Origin: Arthrobacter saudimassiliensis
GTDB taxonomy: Bacteria > Actinomycetota > Actinomycetes > Actinomycetales > Micrococcaceae
Direction of reading: 5' to 3'
Assembly (NCBI GenBank): GCA_900016675.1
Contig: LN483070.1
Span: 1,488,001-1,552,000, forward strand
DNA: 64,000 nucleotides
Part shown: in pieces, positions 49,394-56,901 of the stretch
Numbering within the stretch: the stretch's first letter is position 1
How the letters are laid out: each line of letters starts with the position of its first letter
Notes under the pieces: generated by a model
What the model saw: the letters and a program-made list of their open reading frames with translations, nothing else
Database searches by the model: none
Told to the model about the DNA's origin: nothing
Position numbers and translations under genes: made by a program

Positions 49394-49666
49394 CTACCTG
49401 CTGCCCTCCGCATCGACCGGCCCGTCACCGGCGCCCAGGGGCAGGGTCTCGCGCCACAGGCTCCGCTCGCGCAGGTAGTCCTCCAGCCAGCCGCAGTGGT
49501 CGGTGCAGGCCAGCCAGGTCTTGCGGCGTTCCGGGGTGTGGATGCGGGGATTGTTCCACAGCAGGCGCCACGCGGCGTCCGCCCGGCAGCCGCGCCGGGA
49601 GCAGACGGCCGCGCCCTCATCGGGGCCGGGGCCGGCCGGGCCGGAGAGCGAGTCGAGGAGGTTCAT
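49394..49666 (-). CDS. Small conserved Cys-containing actinobacterial protein
   Basis: A 90-residue protein starting MNLLDSLSGPAGPGPDEGAA. Four Cys in two clusters (VCSRRGC and LACTDHC) suggest a metal site. The core WRLLWNNPRIHTPERRKTWL is strongly conserved in actinobacteria as far as I recall. Homologues are sometimes labelled acetone carboxylase, but there is no resemblance to those large enzymes. Its stop abuts the SURF1 start and it follows DUF3099, so a role in membrane or oxidase assembly is possible but unproven. Confidence 0.75.
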   Translation of the reverse strand: MNLLDSLSGPAGPGPDEGAAVCSRRGCRADAAWRLLWNNPRIHTPERRKTWLACTDHCGWLEDYLRERSLWRETLPLGAGDGPVDAEGSR

Positions 49667-49676
49667 GGAGCGTCCG

Positions 49677-50075
49677 TCAGGCCTTGTCGTTGTCGTCGTT
49701 GCGCTGGTCATCAATGATCTCACCGTGCAGCACGGTGGTTTCGGGCCGCTCGTCCGCCGGCGGCGGGGGAGCGGGCGAACCCAGGGCCTGCATCGGCGGG
49801 GCATCGATCATGGCGCCCGTGTCCATGGTCCGTGTGTCGCTGCCGCCGTTGGCGATCACCACGGCGAACCAGGGGAGCACGACGGCGCCCACCACCACTA
49901 CCCAGATCATCCAGCCGTGGACGAAAAAGAGCAGGAAGAGGCACACCATGCGGATGCTCATCGACACCGTGTACTTGATCATGCGGGCGCGCATCTCATC
50001 CGAGTGCGCCGCCCTGGCACCGGTGATCCGGGGGATTCCCCCGGCGTCGCCGGAATCGCTGGATTGCCTGTTCAT
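49677..50075 (-). CDS. DUF3099 membrane protein
   Basis: A 132-residue protein. The core ITGARAAHSDEMRARMIKYT is followed by two hydrophobic helices (SIRMVCLFLLFFVHGWMIWV and VVVGAVVLPWFAVVIANGG). This is the DUF3099 layout. The C-terminus is acidic and hydrophilic. The ATG at 50075 follows TTGGAGGGTG; an ATG at 50099 would add eight residues. It is divergent from fabG and probably heads an operon with the Cys-rich gene and SURF1. Function unknown. Confidence 0.82.
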   Translation of the reverse strand: MNRQSSDSGDAGGIPRITGARAAHSDEMRARMIKYTVSMSIRMVCLFLLFFVHGWMIWVVVVGAVVLPWFAVVIANGGSDTRTMDTGAMIDAPPMQALGSPAPPPPADERPETTVLHGEIIDDQRNDDNDKA

Positions 50076-50143
50076 CACCCTCCAAACACGTTCGTCCATT
50101 CTCTCACTGCCCGGTGCGTTGCAGAACCCGCTTTCGGCGCCGC

Positions 50144-50149
50144 TAGGAT
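50144..50149 (+). promoter_or_regulatory. fabG: -10 element (TAGGAT) of fabG
   Basis: TAGGAT, with TTGCAG about 19 bases upstream as a possible -35, lies 42 bases before the chosen GTG. Confidence 0.5.
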
Positions 50150-50190
50150 CGAACCGGACCCGGCTCCCTACCCCCATGGAGGATTCTTTC

Positions 50191-50931
50191 GTGCAGAACA
50201 CCCAGCAGACCCAGCCCGATGCCGTGCAGGGCCGCAGCGTACTGGTGACGGGAGGAACCCGCGGAATCGGCCTGGCCATTGCCCGTGAATTCCTCGCGGC
50301 CGGCGACAGGGTGGCCGTCACCTACCGTTCCGGAGAGGTGCCCGAGGGCATGCTCGGCGTGAAGGCGGATGTGACCGATGCCTCGTCCATCGATGCCGCC
50401 TTCACGGAGGTGGAGGCAGCCCACGGGCCGGTGGAGGTCCTGGTCGCCAACGCCGGCATCACCCGCGACACCCTGCTGCTGCGGATGAGCGAAGAGGACT
50501 TCACCGACGTCGTCGACACCAACCTCACCGGAGCCTTCCGCGTGATCAAGCGGGCGTCGAAGGGCATGATCCGCCTGCGCAGGGGCCGCGTGGTGCTGAT
50601 CAGCTCCGTCGTCGGCCTGTACGGGTCCCCGGGCCAGGTCAACTACGCCGCGTCCAAGGCCGGACTCATCGGCATCGCCCGCTCCCTGACCCGGGAGCTC
50701 GGTTCCCGTGGCATCACCGCGAACGTCGTCGCTCCCGGTTTCATCAACACCGACATGACCCGGGCCCTGCCGGAGCAGACCCAGAAGGACTACCTGGGCT
50801 CCATCCCGGCCGGCCGCTTCGCCGAGCCGGAGGAGGTCGCCAAGGTGGTCCGCTGGATCTCCGGTGACGAGGCCGCGTACATCTCCGGCGCCGTGATCCC
50901 GGTCGACGGCGGGCTCGGCATGGGGCACTGA
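50191..50931 (+). CDS. fabG: 3-oxoacyl-[acyl-carrier-protein] reductase
   Basis: A 246-residue classical short-chain dehydrogenase that reduces 3-oxoacyl-ACP with NADPH in fatty acid elongation. The cofactor motif is VLVTGGTRGIGLAIA (about 18), the NAG motif LVANAGITRDTLLLRM, and the catalytic Ser-Tyr-Lys are in LISSVVGLYGSPGQVNYAAS with K three residues on. VAPGFINTDMTRALPE and ISGAVIPVDGGLGMGH complete it. I chose the GTG at 50191 because GGAGG is 8 bases upstream; an ATG at 50176 overlaps that site. It resembles M. tuberculosis FabG1/MabA, but no inhA gene follows. Confidence 0.93.
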   Translation: MQNTQQTQPDAVQGRSVLVTGGTRGIGLAIAREFLAAGDRVAVTYRSGEVPEGMLGVKADVTDASSIDAAFTEVEAAHGPVEVLVANAGITRDTLLLRMSEEDFTDVVDTNLTGAFRVIKRASKGMIRLRRGRVVLISSVVGLYGSPGQVNYAASKAGLIGIARSLTRELGSRGITANVVAPGFINTDMTRALPEQTQKDYLGSIPAGRFAEPEEVAKVVRWISGDEAAYISGAVIPVDGGLGMGH

Positions 50932-51070
50932 CGCCGCTTCCCGTGTTTCCGGCGCCGGCCGCGTCGGGCCTGCCCGGCGCTGCCAGCTTCGGCGCACGTT
51001 CCTTGGAGGAATCCTCCACTGCCGGATGGGCTGCCGGCTGGCAGGATGGGAACAGTGCTCCCTGCGCCTT

Positions 51071-51108
51071 GGACAGTTCCCACAAGGACGCCGGACAGTT
51101 CCCGCAAG
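51071..51108 (+). repeat. Two 16-mers (GGACAGTTCCCRCAAG) 22 bp apart in the SDR leader
   Basis: GGACAGTTCCCACAAG at 51071-51086 and GGACAGTTCCCGCAAG at 51093-51108 differ at one base. They lie in the 5' region of the following SDR gene, downstream of a CAGGAT -10-like element at 51042. They could be a paired operator or a small duplication. Confidence 0.5.
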
Positions 51109-51131
51109 CTCATCGACCTGAAGGAGTTCCC

Positions 51132-51890
51132 ATGGCCCTGCTGGAGGGAAAGACCGCCATCGTTACCGGATCCTCGCGCGGCATCGGCGCCGAGACAGCG
51201 AAGCTGCTCGCCGGCCAGGGCGCGGCCGTGGTGGTGAACTACCGGCAGAAGGCGCCCCGCGCCAACAAGGTGGTGTCCGCCATCGAGGCCGACGGCGGCC
51301 GTGCGGTGGCCGTCGGCGCGGACCTGACCACCCCGGAGGGCCCGGCAGCACTGGTGGAGGCCGCGAAGGAGAACTTCGGCGGCCTGGACCTGCTGGTCCT
51401 GAACGCCTCCGGCGGAATGGAAACCGGCTTCGGCGAGGACTACGCGCTGCGCCTGAACCGTGACGCCCAGGTGGCCATGGCCCGCGCGGCGGCCGAGGCC
51501 ATGCCGGCCGGTTCTCGGATCGTCTTCGTGACCAGCCACCAGGCGCACTTCATCAACACGGTGCCCACCATGGCCGAATACGAGCCGGTGGCGCGCAGCA
51601 AGCGCGCCGGCGAGGACGCGCTGCGCGCCCTCGAGCCGGAATTTGCCGGGAAGGGCATCACCCTGGTGGTGGTCTCCGGGGACATGATCGAGGGGACCGT
51701 CACCGCCACCCTGCTGGACCGCGCCAACCCCGGCGCCATCGAGGCGCGCCGCGAGGAGGCCGGAAAGCTCTGGTCCGTGGAGGAGTTCGCCGCCGAGGTG
51801 GCACGCATGGCGGTCGCCGACGTGCCCGGCGGGCACACCGAATACATCGGCGGCGAGGACTACCTGGCCGCGGCCGGTCCCCAGGCCTGA
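51132..51890 (+). CDS. SDR-family oxidoreductase with atypical active site
   Basis: A 252-residue Rossmann-fold protein with a canonical cofactor motif, AIVTGSSRGIGAETAKLLAG (about 10). The usual NNAG is LNASGG. The conserved Ser is in FVTSHQAHF, but the YxxxK motif is missing: the Lys of AEYEPVARSKRAGEDAL has Val at the Tyr position, with the nearest Tyr seven residues before the Lys. Either a shifted Tyr serves or the protein is not a classical dehydrogenase. The ATG at 51132 follows AAGGAG. It is co-directional with fabG, 200 bases downstream, and ends before a strong terminator. Confidence 0.85.
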   Translation: MALLEGKTAIVTGSSRGIGAETAKLLAGQGAAVVVNYRQKAPRANKVVSAIEADGGRAVAVGADLTTPEGPAALVEAAKENFGGLDLLVLNASGGMETGFGEDYALRLNRDAQVAMARAAAEAMPAGSRIVFVTSHQAHFINTVPTMAEYEPVARSKRAGEDALRALEPEFAGKGITLVVVSGDMIEGTVTATLLDRANPGAIEARREEAGKLWSVEEFAAEVARMAVADVPGGHTEYIGGEDYLAAAGPQA

Positions 51891-51908
51891 CCGGCCCGCA
51901 GCCGCCTG

Positions 51909-51953
51909 CCAAAGGGCCCGCCGCGCACGAATCGTGCGCGGCGGGCCCTTTGG
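51909..51953. terminator. Strong bidirectional terminator between SDR and serB
   Basis: A nearly perfect palindrome of about 20 paired bases (CCAAAGGGCCCGCCGCGCAC and complement) between two convergent genes. Confidence 0.9.
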
Positions 51954-51970
51954 ACGTATCCGGGAACGGG

Positions 51971-52891
51971 TCAGGCGAGGTTCACAAAGTGCCGGATGAC
52001 GGCGAGGCTGGGCAGGTCCAGCACGGCGTCGGCCGCCGCGGCCACCGCGGGCTTGGCGTTGAAGGCCACCCCCAGGCCGGCCGCAGCCAGCATGTCCAGG
52101 TCGTTCGCACCGTCGCCCACGGCGATGGTCTGCGCTTCCTCGATGCCCAGCTCGGCGGCCCAGGCCCGCAGCGAGGCGGCCTTCGCCGCGCGGTCCACCA
52201 CGTCGCCGACCACGGTGCCTGTCAGCGCGCCGGCCTGGATGCCAAGCTGGTTGGCCCGGGCACGGGTCAGCCGAAGCCGCCGGGCCAGCGGGTCGAGGAC
52301 CTGGTTGAATCCTCCCGAGACGACGGCGACGGCGTGGCCCGCGTCCAGGAACGCCGCCACCAGCTCCTCGGCGCCCTCCGTCAGCTCGATTCGGGCGCCG
52401 ACCTCGTCGATGACGCTCTCCGGGAGTCCGGCCAGGGTCGACACCCTGGCGTGCAGGCTCTGCGCGAAGTCCAGTTCCCCGCGCATGGCCGCTTCCGTCA
52501 CGGCGGCGACTTCGGCCTCCCTGCCCGCGTGGGCGGCCAGCAGCTCGATGACCTCCTGGCGGATCAGCGTGGAATCGACATCCATGACCAGCAGTTTCCG
52601 CCCGGGCGCCAGCAGGGCGGGCGGCACGACGGCGGTCTGCGCGGCCGGAGCGCCCGTTCCGTCCGAGAGGGCCGAGGCCGCAGCCCGCACGCACAGCCGG
52701 AGCGAGTCCAGGGAGCCCTCCCAGCGCACCAGGAGGCGGCTGGCCTCCCACCCCGGGCCGCCGGCGTTTTCCAGCTCCTTGATCTCGGCCCCGGCGTCGG
52801 CGACGGCGCGCTGCACGGTGGCCAGATACACGTCCGGAAGGCGGACGCCGTAGCTCACGAGCGCATATTCGCGGGAATCGGTCGAAGGCAT
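51971..52891 (-). CDS. serB: Phosphoserine phosphatase
   Basis: A 306-residue SerB, last step of serine synthesis. An N-terminal ACT-like region (about 1-90) precedes a HAD domain: LLVMDVDSTLIRQEVIELLA (about 99), HAVAVVSGGFNQVLDPLARR (about 185) and TIAVGDGANDLDMLAAAGLG (about 254). The DVDST nucleophile, SGG and GDGANDLD motifs are complete. The ATG at 52891 has only a weak upstream purine stretch. It is convergent with the SDR and divergent from the ABC ATPase. Confidence 0.95.
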   Translation of the reverse strand: MPSTDSREYALVSYGVRLPDVYLATVQRAVADAGAEIKELENAGGPGWEASRLLVRWEGSLDSLRLCVRAAASALSDGTGAPAAQTAVVPPALLAPGRKLLVMDVDSTLIRQEVIELLAAHAGREAEVAAVTEAAMRGELDFAQSLHARVSTLAGLPESVIDEVGARIELTEGAEELVAAFLDAGHAVAVVSGGFNQVLDPLARRLRLTRARANQLGIQAGALTGTVVGDVVDRAAKAASLRAWAAELGIEEAQTIAVGDGANDLDMLAAAGLGVAFNAKPAVAAAADAVLDLPSLAVIRHFVNLA

Positions 52892-53045
52892 GGGGGTCCG
52901 TTCTGGGCTGGAGCGACAGGGCAGGCGCAGGGGCCCGTGCGGGCCTGGGGGAGCCGCGCGCGGTCCCGGCCGCGGATCGTGCGCGGGCGCCGTTATATGC
53001 GTACCCCACCGGGCCTCCGTTTCGCCAACTGCGGCGCCGGTGGCC

Positions 53046-53051
53046 TAGTCT
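53046..53051 (+). promoter_or_regulatory. -10 element (TAGTCT) of the ABC ATPase gene
   Basis: TAGTCT ends 8 bases before the ATG at 53060. No Shine-Dalgarno is present, so a leaderless message is likely. Confidence 0.45.
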
Positions 53052-53059
53052 CTAAGGCT

Positions 53060-53851
53060 ATGAGCGATGTTCTTGAATTTGCCGGCGTCAGCGTGATCCG
53101 CGGCGGCAAGGCCCTGTTGGACGGCGTGGACTGGCAGGTCCGAGAAGGCCAGCGCTGGGTCGTCATGGGCCCCAACGGTGCAGGCAAGACCACGCTCCTG
53201 CAGATCGCGTCCGGCAGGATGCACCCGACCCGCGGCACCGCGGGCATCCTGGACGAGGTGCTCGGCGCCGTCGACGTCTTCGAGCTGCGCCCGCGCATCG
53301 GCCTGGCCTCCGCGGCGCTGGCCAACCAGATCCCGGAGGACGAAACCGTCCTGAACGTGGTCCTCACCGCCTCCTACGGCATGACCGGCCGGTGGCGGGA
53401 AAAGTACGAAAAAATGGACGAGCGGCGCGCGTTCCGGCTGCTGGACGCCTGGGGCGTCTCCACCCTGATGAACCGCCGCTTCTCCTCCCTCAGCGAAGGC
53501 GAACGCAAGCGCGTGCAGATCGCCCGCGCGCTGATGACCGACCCCGAGCTGCTGCTCCTCGACGAGCCTGCCGCCGGCCTGGATCTCGCCGGCCGGGAGG
53601 ACCTGCTCCAGCGGCTCGGGCAGCTGGCCCGCGACGAGGACGCCCCCGCCATGGTGCTGGTCACGCACCATCTGGAGGAGGTGCCCCCGGGCTTCACCCA
53701 TGCCCTGCTCCTGCGCGAGGGCGGCGTCGTGGCCGCAGGGCCGATCGACGAGGTCTTCACCGAGGAGAACCTCTCCAACGCCTTCGACCTGCCGCTTTCC
53801 CTGCGCCGCGACGCCGGCCGGTACGCCGCCGTCGCCGCCGCCCGCAGCTAG
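53060..53851 (+). CDS. ABC transporter ATP-binding protein (orphan)
   Basis: A 263-residue ATPase. Walker A is VVMGPNGAGKTTLLQIASGR (about 35), the signature SLSEGERKRVQIARALMT (about 140), Walker B LLLLDEPAAGLDLAGRED (about 160) and the H-loop LVTHHLEEVPPGFTHALLL. The signature reads LSEGE rather than LSGGQ. No obvious cognate permease is adjacent; the next gene is a TauE/SafE permease that does not normally use an ATPase. It resembles the ModF/YlmA-like single-domain ATPases of actinobacteria. Cargo unknown. Confidence 0.88.
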   Translation: MSDVLEFAGVSVIRGGKALLDGVDWQVREGQRWVVMGPNGAGKTTLLQIASGRMHPTRGTAGILDEVLGAVDVFELRPRIGLASAALANQIPEDETVLNVVLTASYGMTGRWREKYEKMDERRAFRLLDAWGVSTLMNRRFSSLSEGERKRVQIARALMTDPELLLLDEPAAGLDLAGREDLLQRLGQLARDEDAPAMVLVTHHLEEVPPGFTHALLLREGGVVAAGPIDEVFTEENLSNAFDLPLSLRRDAGRYAAVAAARS

Positions 53852-53854
53852 GAC

Positions 53855-54622
53855 TTGGACGCGCTGCAAGCCGCCCTGGTAGGCCTGGGCGGACTCTGGG
53901 CCGGTGCCATCAACGCCGTCGTCGGCTCCGGCACCCTGGTCACGTTCCCCATCCTGGTGGCCGTCGGCTTCGCGCCGGTCACCGCGACGATCAGCAACGC
54001 CATGGGCCTGATCGCCGGCAACCTGGCCGGTTCCTGGGGCTACCGGCGGGAGCTGGCCGGCCTCGGTCGGACCCTGCTGCAGCTGCTGCCGGCCTCGATC
54101 CTGGGCGGTATCACCGGAGCCGCCCTGCTGCTGCACCTGCCCGAGAGCGTCTTCGAAGCCGTGGCGCCGGCCCTGATCGTTGTGGCCCTGCTCTTCGTGC
54201 TGCTCCAGCCCCGCCTGCAGTCCTGGGTGCGGGCCCGCCGGGAGCGCACCGACGCTCCGGGCGGGCGCCCCTGGCTGCTCGTCGGGCTGATCTACTTCGC
54301 CGGCGTGTACGGGGGCTACTTCGTGGCCGCCCAGGGGATCCTGCTGGTCGGGATCCTGGGGGTCTTCCTGCAGGGAACCCTGCAGGCGGCCAACGCCGTG
54401 AAGAACATCCTGGTGCTGGCGGTGAACCTGGTGGCCGCGTGCTCCTACATGCTCTTCGCCTTCGACCGCATCGCCTGGCCCGCCGTCGCGCTGATCGCCG
54501 TCGGCTCCCTGATCGGCGGCTTCGCCGGGGCGGCCATCGGACGCAGGATGCGCCCCGGGGTGCTCCGGGCCGTCATCGTCGTGCTGGGCCTGGTGGCGCT
54601 GTGGAACATGCTCGCCCCGTGA
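53855..54622 (+). CDS. TSUP (TauE/SafE) family permease
   Basis: A 255-residue membrane protein with about eight helices and the TSUP repeats GLGGLWAGAINAVVGSGTLV (about 10), TFPILVAVGFAPVTATISNA with MGLIAGNLAG, and a second half GVYGGYFVAAQGILLVGILG. Members move sulfite, sulfoacetate or similar organic anions. The TTG at 53855 is 4 bases after the ABC ATPase stop; no better start was found. Its stop is next to the rRNA methylase start region. Confidence 0.87.
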   Translation: MDALQAALVGLGGLWAGAINAVVGSGTLVTFPILVAVGFAPVTATISNAMGLIAGNLAGSWGYRRELAGLGRTLLQLLPASILGGITGAALLLHLPESVFEAVAPALIVVALLFVLLQPRLQSWVRARRERTDAPGGRPWLLVGLIYFAGVYGGYFVAAQGILLVGILGVFLQGTLQAANAVKNILVLAVNLVAACSYMLFAFDRIAWPAVALIAVGSLIGGFAGAAIGRRMRPGVLRAVIVVLGLVALWNMLAP

Positions 54623-54636
54623 GTAATGTTGGAGCA

Positions 54637-55446
54637 GTGAACCTGCAGTACCTGGCCAGCGCCGACGACCCCCGCGTGCTCGACTACACGGGCCTCACCG
54701 ACACGGCCCTGCGCCGGCGCCGCGAGCCCGCCGAAGGCATGTACATTGCCGAGTCCTCCAAGGTGCTCCGCCGCGCCGTCGACGCCGGCCACCGGCCCCG
54801 GTCCTTCTTCCTCGCCGAAAAGTGGGTGGCGGAACTGGCCGACATCCTCGAGCGCTTCCCCGAGGTACCCGCCTATGTCGGCGAGCCCGCCCTGCTCGAG
54901 GCGATCACCGGGTTCCACCTGCACCGCGGCGCGCTGGCGGCCATGGAGCGGCCGGCCCCGCTGGCCCTGGAGCCGCTGCTGGCCCGCGCCCGCCGGGTCG
55001 CCGTCCTGGAGGACATCGTCGACCACACCAACGTGGGAGCGATCTTCCGGTCCGCCGCGGCCCTGGATGTCGACGCCGTGCTGGTCAGCCCCCGCTGCGC
55101 CGACCCGCTCTACCGCCGGGCCATCCGGGTCAGCATGGGTACTGTCTTCCAGGTGCCCTGGGTCCGGCTGGCCGACTGGCCCGGCCAGCTCGGGCAGCTG
55201 CGGGCGGCCGGGTTCGTGACGGCGGCCCTGGCCCTGGAGCCGGATTCGCTGACCCTGGACGAACTCAGCGCGCGCCGGGACGAACGGCTTGCGCTGGTCA
55301 TGGGCACCGAGGGGGACGGGCTTGCCGCGTCCACCCTGGCCGAAGTCGACCTGACCGTGCGGATCCCGATGAGCGCCGGCGTCGATTCGCTCAATGTGGC
55401 CGCGGCGAGTGCGGTCGCGTTCTGGGAATGCCGGCCACGTCACTGA
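54637..55446 (+). CDS. SpoU/TrmH-family RNA 2'-O-methyltransferase
   Basis: A 269-residue knotted methyltransferase. An N-terminal substrate domain (about 1-105, with REPAEGMYIAESSKVLRRAV) precedes the SpoU fold: motif 1 LEDIVDHTNVGAIFRSAAAL (about 127), VMGTEGDGLAASTLAEVD (about 226) and motif 3 VRIPMSAGVDSLNVAAASAV. It methylates a 2'-OH in rRNA or tRNA, base not predictable. Starts: GTG 54637 follows a TAATGT -10-like hexamer by 8 bases; GTG 54619 overlaps the permease stop and would give VSNVGAVNLQ. Confidence 0.9.
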   Translation: MNLQYLASADDPRVLDYTGLTDTALRRRREPAEGMYIAESSKVLRRAVDAGHRPRSFFLAEKWVAELADILERFPEVPAYVGEPALLEAITGFHLHRGALAAMERPAPLALEPLLARARRVAVLEDIVDHTNVGAIFRSAAALDVDAVLVSPRCADPLYRRAIRVSMGTVFQVPWVRLADWPGQLGQLRAAGFVTAALALEPDSLTLDELSARRDERLALVMGTEGDGLAASTLAEVDLTVRIPMSAGVDSLNVAAASAVAFWECRPRH

Positions 55447-55482
55447 CGGTTTGGCCGGCGCCCTGTTGCACGCGGCGCCGCA

Positions 55483-56412
55483 GTGCCACAATCGGGCGGG
55501 TCAGCCTGTCCTTCGGCCCGGGAGAAACCCATTTCCGCCGATCTGCCCGCGCACGTCCGCCAACCGGGAGTCCGCCGCCGCCTCGCCGGTGCAGTGATCT
55601 GCGCTCTGGCGTGCGGGCTTGCGCTGTCGGCCTGCGGGCCGACCGCGGAGCAGCTGAGGGAACGCGCAACGGCAACGCGCGCACCGGCGGCGCCGCGGAC
55701 CGCTCCCGAAGCTGCCCCGACCGTCCCGGGCCTTCCCACGGCCACGCCCTCGCCCACGGCTGCACCCACTCCGCTGAAGGTGGGCGTGAGCGGACGCCAG
55801 ACGGGCATGGCCGAACCGGTCCAGGATGCCTGCCAGTGGTTGCTGCGCCGGGATCCGGGCCCGATGCCTGCCTCTGAAGCGGCCGCCTGCGTGGCCGCCG
55901 CCGCCACCGCCGGGGGAGGGGCGCGGCAGCAGCTGGACAGCCGGACCAGCCTCCTGCCCACCGGCGTCTACACCGTCGACTTCACCACCTCCGGCGGCTT
56001 TTCGCTCCGGCTGGCCGCCGACGACGGCAACCTCGAAGTGCGGGTGGACGAGGAACGCCGGGAACTTGTCGTCGACGGCGCTCCGGTGCCCGCCTCCTCC
56101 GGCGGGAGCCCGGAGGAGGCGTACGCCGATGTGCTCGTCACCGCCGCCGAAACGACCACCAGCCCCGACCGCCTCGCCGCCTTCCTGGACACTGCGGAGG
56201 AGATATCGGTCCAGTACGACGACGAAACCCAGGGGATCCCGGCCGTGCGCCTGTCCGCGCGGCTGCCGGCGGACGGGGCCGCGGCACCGGCCCGCAACGC
56301 CGTCCTGTGGCTCGACGACTTCTACCGGCCGGTCCGCATCGAGCTGAGTGGAGCCCAGCAGGGCATCGACTTCGGGCTGACCGCCGTCAACACCGGCTGG
56401 CGGCTGCCCTGA
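55483..56412 (+). CDS. Putative secreted lipoprotein
   Basis: About 309 residues from the only convincing upstream start, GTG 55483, though the true start may be later. A charged Arg-rich segment (VRQPGVRRRL) is followed by a hydrophobic stretch, AGAVICALACGLALSACGP, whose LSAC is a lipobox; the mature protein would begin at that Cys (about residue 51). Then come a Pro/Thr/Ala-rich linker (about 55-95) and a globular part with paired Cys (DACQWLL...AAACVAA) and beta-rich sequence. I do not recognise a domain. It would be anchored on the outer face of the membrane. Confidence 0.7.
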   Translation: MPQSGGSACPSAREKPISADLPAHVRQPGVRRRLAGAVICALACGLALSACGPTAEQLRERATATRAPAAPRTAPEAAPTVPGLPTATPSPTAAPTPLKVGVSGRQTGMAEPVQDACQWLLRRDPGPMPASEAAACVAAAATAGGGARQQLDSRTSLLPTGVYTVDFTTSGGFSLRLAADDGNLEVRVDEERRELVVDGAPVPASSGGSPEEAYADVLVTAAETTTSPDRLAAFLDTAEEISVQYDDETQGIPAVRLSARLPADGAAAPARNAVLWLDDFYRPVRIELSGAQQGIDFGLTAVNTGWRLP

Positions 56413-56543
56413 CACGCCGCCGGGCCAAGTGGCAGCCCCACCTGCCGGTGGGGTATGCTTGATTGCTGGCCCTGCGGGGCCGCCCTGAAGCTTTCAAACC
56501 ACCTGTGGCTGGCAAAATCCAGGCACCAAGAGAAGGTACAACT

Positions 56544-56801
56544 GTGAAGTCTGATATCCACCCCACTTATGCTCCGGTCGTCTTCCGTGACCTGGCGTCC
56601 AACACCTCCTTCCTGACCCGGTCCACCGCGACCTCGTCCAAGACCATCGAGTGGGAAGACGGCAACACCTACCCGCTCATCGAGGTGGAAATTTCCTCCG
56701 CATCGCACCCGTTCTACACGGGCAAGCAGCGCATCATGGACTCCGCCGGCCGCGTCGAGCGCTTCAACGCCCGGTTCAAGGGCTTCGGCGGCAAGAAGTA
56801 G
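56544..56801 (+). CDS. rpmE2: 50S ribosomal protein L31 type B (zinc-independent)
   Basis: An 85-residue L31 of the type B form, starting with [20 protein letters not shown] and containing [20 protein letters not shown]. It has no Cys, so it lacks the zinc-binding motif of RpmE. Zinc-free L31 commonly replaces the zinc form in zinc shortage under Zur control, although type B can be the only form. No Zur box was recognised upstream. The GTG start follows AGAAGG. A strong terminator follows, so it is monocistronic. Confidence 0.95.
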   Translation: MKSDIHPTYAPVVFRDLASNTSFLTRSTATSSKTIEWEDGNTYPLIEVEISSASHPFYTGKQRIMDSAGRVERFNARFKGFGGKK

Positions 56802-56825
56802 GCTCCGCCGCCCATGGCATCAGGG

Positions 56826-56857
56826 AAGGGTCCGTCCGGCTTGCCGGACGGACCCTT
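56826..56857 (+). terminator. Terminator of rpmE2
   Basis: A 15-bp stem, AAGGGTCCGTCCGGC and complement with a TT loop, 24 bases after the stop. Confidence 0.85.
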
Positions 56858-56901
56858 TCAGCACCCGGGGCCTTTCCCTCCCGAGAGAAGGAACAGCGAC
56901 A

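Noticed and set aside
49394-49666. Acetone carboxylase
   Set aside because: At 90 residues with four Cys it bears no resemblance to the large multi-subunit enzyme; that label is an annotation artefact.
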